This document shows positions 61,300 to 64,000 of a DNA stretch of 64,000 nucleotides, one piece after another. The notes beneath the pieces were generated by a model. It was not told the origin of the DNA, made no database searches, and saw nothing but the letters and a program-made list of their open reading frames with translations. Position 1 is the first letter of the stretch. The number at the start of each line of letters is the position of its first letter. The DNA comes from Aphelocoma coerulescens (taxonomy: Eukaryota > Chordata > Aves > Passeriformes > Corvidae), in the NCBI RefSeq assembly GCF_041296385.1, contig NC_091014.1, positions 17,087,578-17,151,577 on the forward strand, written 5' to 3'. The translations under genes were made by a program, and so were the position numbers.

Positions 61300-61629
61300 T
61301 GTGTCCCTCAGCCATAGGGAGGAGGAGGAGGAGAGAAGATCCAGCAGGCAGGAATTGTGCAGCAAGATTGATTTATTTAATTATTTTACAAACTCTTTTA
61401 TAGACTTTTTTCTTCATAGTCTAATTGGAAAAAGGACCAGCCACCCCTTGGGGGTGATTGGCTAAAATCCTGAAACATCCATTGTCAAAATATTTTTCTA
61501 CTATACCATAAACAAGACTTTTCAAGGTTGCAGGTGGCTTGGTTGTTTACATTCCCTGCTACCTCTTCTGTGAGAGAGAAAAGTCTCTCACGGACTTAGA
61601 AACTAGCAAGAAAATCCTTGCCAGCAGCA
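61300..61629 (-). mobile_element. Solo LTR of an endogenous retrovirus with readable promoter
   Basis: On the minus strand the segment starts TGCTGCTGGCAAGGATTTTC at 61629 and shows in order a CCAAT box at 61461-61457 (within AGCCAATCACC), a TATAAAAG box at 61403-61396, AATAAA at 61377-61372 and a U5 rich in CTCC ending about 61300. This is the layout of a complete LTR, and the wording matches a type that I recall as frequent in songbirds. No retroviral genes lie beside it, so it is a solo LTR. The left border is approximate (61273-61300) and no target duplication is clear. The TATA and CCAAT boxes are intact, so it could still drive transcription to the left on the minus strand. The GGA run at 61319-61332 belongs to its U5. 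Confidence 0.8.
61396..61403 (-). promoter_or_regulatory. LTR TATA box
   Basis: TATAAAAG on the minus strand, 54 bp downstream of a CCAAT box, both inside the minus-orientation LTR. This is the core promoter of the retroviral LTR. Confidence 0.65.
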
Positions 61630-64000
61630 TTTTTGTATCTACATAAATCAGCTGAAATGGTCAGTGTTTTGTAAAACTGGTAGTTGTTTCAGAACTTGTA
61701 CAACATGTGAGTAGACCTGCACACTCTCTGGATCTTACATGACAAGAAGAAGAGATTGGGAAAGACAGTGGTGAATCTGGAGCCTTCCTTACAACCAATG
61801 GCCAGAAAAGGAAGCTGCCCCTCTGGCAAGATCATTGTTGCTCAGAATCAAATGTTTAAATGATGGACTGCTTTCTGAAATTTATTCATTCTGCACTGGC
61901 ACTGCATGTAAGTTGACATTTAAAATGCATTAACGCAGTGCTACTTGATGTACTGTATTATGCAGCCTATCTGTTTTGAAATGGAGTTTAGCCTGTCAGC
62001 AAAATCCTCCTTGCTGTACTCAAATAAACTTAGTCAGCCTTGGATCAAGGTGGCTTAAGGGACCTACATAGTTTTAATGCCTCTGTCATGTTTTTTCTTT
62101 ATTTTTTATTGAGGCTGTCATACTTGGGTTCTATAGGATCTTTCTCCATATGTGAACATACAGACATTCCCCATTGTGTCCACAGGGCTAAAGTACTTAT
62201 AAAAACTAATATAACTTTAATTCCTGTGGTTACTTGATGTCTTTCCTTTTATGATCCTCCTTTATGTCTTCTACTCTTCTTTTGTGCTCGGTGACTAATT
62301 TTTCAGCATTTTGCAGCACAAGCGTTAAGTGATTTTTACCCCATACAATCAGATATTTAATTCTGTAAAAACCCATCACATATTTCAACATTGCACCTCA
62401 ATAAGCATTAGAAAAAACCCATTTAATTGTTGTGTAAAAACTAGGCTTCCTCAGACCTGGATAACTCCTGATGTGATCTTTGGCAAGATGTGGTGATTAA
62501 CCCAATGATTACAATAGCAAATTCAAGTAACATCATGTACAGACAACTTCCCAGGAACAGTCAATATCTTGTTTTTAAAATGACTGACATGGATTTTTAC
62601 AGAACAACTTTCTTTTTGCTGTGTGAAATGAAAATTCTTTACTGCTCGGGAATGAAGGACACCAAAGCCCACCTCTGAGGCATCTGCATGATATCCTGCC
62701 CTTAAATTCAGGGAGATCCTCTTTCTTCCTGTTCTTTGGTTGGCTCTTCTTGCTTCAGGGAGCATATTTTATTTTTAGTAATTGAGAGTTTTTCTGGCTA
62801 GTGATTTGGATAATTGAGATGACTCTGTATATATTAATATTTACCAGGTGCTCACAGTAATCTTTCTTCCATGACTACTTCTGTATTTCCCCATTATTTA
62901 TAAGACATACATCACTAGTCTTTCATTCAGCAACATGACAGCTTCAAATCCTTCTGAGGCTCAATTGAATGAAAGGTTGTTATTCTTGTCAGTCTGTACG
63001 GGCTTTCTCAAATGTGCAAACAGTGCATGGCCCTGTCGTATTTCTTACCTCTGCAATGAAATTTCTTTCTTCCTGTACTCCAGGGGTTAATTTTCTTAAG
63101 TGAACAGTGGCAAATGTGCAGTATAAGGGTTCATGCTTTGAGAATTTGGATTATTAAATCAATTCTTAACTTTCTCCTGTAAAGTCACTTTTCTAATGCT
63201 GAAAACCATTGGGGTTTTTTTCATAAAATTCATGTAATCGAATAGCTCTTGTAGTTTTCATGTTTGTTTTATAGTCCAGCTTTTTTGATGCTACTTCATG
63301 GAGAACCACATCTTACCCCTTCAGAGGCTTCTTCAACAGTACCAAGTAACTTTCACTGTTGCACTCTGTAATCTACGGTGCTGTTTTCCTGCTGACGCAT
63401 TTGCCTGCTAAGAAAATAATTGCTGAGGGACTGCAGAGAAATCAAATGTATCTATTTAAAGCATGCTAAAGTCTATATAACAAGTCTATCATAATGTTTC
63501 CTGCTGGACAATGTTCTATTCTTATTTTCTTACAAGGAGATGTTTTCAATACAGACAAAATCCTCTCAGAGGCTAGAAGGGTAGCTGTTTATTTAAAAAA
63601 ATCATAAATGTAGAATTTGCTTCTGTACAAAAGTCTTTGTCTTGGTTATCTTTTAAATGGGGTTCAAATGACACAGGCACATAGATAAATATGTTTATTG
63701 TAGTTCATAAGGAAGGGAGCAGCAATTTCTATATTGCTGGCTTGTTTACAAGTGCTTTTGTAGACTGAGTAATCACTCACTAGATGAGTTTATCCTCTTG
63801 AGCTCTACGTTTGTAGTACAAAGCATGACACTGGGCCACACTGTTCCTGAAGCCATCATCCTTTCCATCCATGCTTCTTTCCATGGCATAACACTTGATG
63901 AAGCTAACCCTGCACTACTCATTTGATGAAGGAAACTTGGTAAGATTTCCATAATCTTTGAAACTGCAGAGGTGAGGCACAGGAACTTGCTCCCATTTCT
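61630..64000. other. Gene-free AT-rich DNA to the window end
   Basis: No supported gene or recognised repeat. Frames are under 85 codons. No sign of an exon running off the right edge. Confidence 0.55.

Noticed and set aside
1..64000. CRISPR arrays, tRNA or rRNA genes, bacterial operons
   Set aside because: No regularly spaced repeats, no cloverleaf or rRNA wording and no ribosome-binding-site-led gene runs were seen; the window is vertebrate nuclear DNA.

Overview
This 64 kb window looks like nuclear DNA from a bird, most probably a songbird (Passeriformes). It is AT-rich, has spliceosomal-type sequence context and no bacterial gene organisation. It carries several copies of the CR1 LINE, the dominant avian retrotransposon, whose 3' ends are recognisable by the AATCACAGAAT-type terminus, the 3' UTR wording and the eroded ORF2 C-terminus. 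It also carries solo LTRs of types I associate with passerine endogenous retroviruses. Species and chromosome cannot be determined from the window.

I find no protein-coding gene that I can support. All open frames are short (at most 224 codons) and lie in repeats, in GC-rich patches or at chance positions; none shows an exon chain or a recognisable host protein family. The window is best read as an intergenic or deep intronic gene-poor region.

Layout: 1-9.2 kb is plain AT-rich DNA with small tandem and inverted repeats. A TTC microsatellite (9.18-9.27 kb) precedes a GC-rich LTR in plus orientation (9.79-10.35 kb). An ancient CR1 tail lies at 12.27-12.45 kb, a GC-richer unexplained block at 12.6-13.5 kb, and a GTT/poly-T tract at 16.05-16.12 kb followed by a minus-strand LTR (16.47-16.99 kb). 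A CpG-rich patch with a strong splice-donor match sits at 23.4-23.6 kb. Two head-to-tail CR1 copies lie at 28.67-29.65 kb, and a plus-strand CR1 tail plus a near-perfect hairpin at 33.1-33.4 kb. From 34 to 48 kb there is mostly unannotated AT-rich DNA with two more ancient CR1 scraps. Then come a CR1 (48.85 kb), a solo LTR with a 4-bp target duplication (51.17-51.62 kb), the longest CR1 (54.31-55.22 kb), another GC-rich minus LTR (56.4-56.8 kb), a second unexplained CpG-rich patch with a coiled-coil-like frame (56.9-57.25 kb), and an LTR with CCAAT, TATA and polyadenylation signals (61.3-61.6 kb).

Nothing here forms a pathway or operon. The most useful leads are the two CpG-rich patches not explained by repeats, the two GC-rich LTRs that share a 13-bp block, and several AT-rich stretches dense in homeodomain-like motifs that could be conserved non-coding elements. 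No evidence for a new biological system was found.
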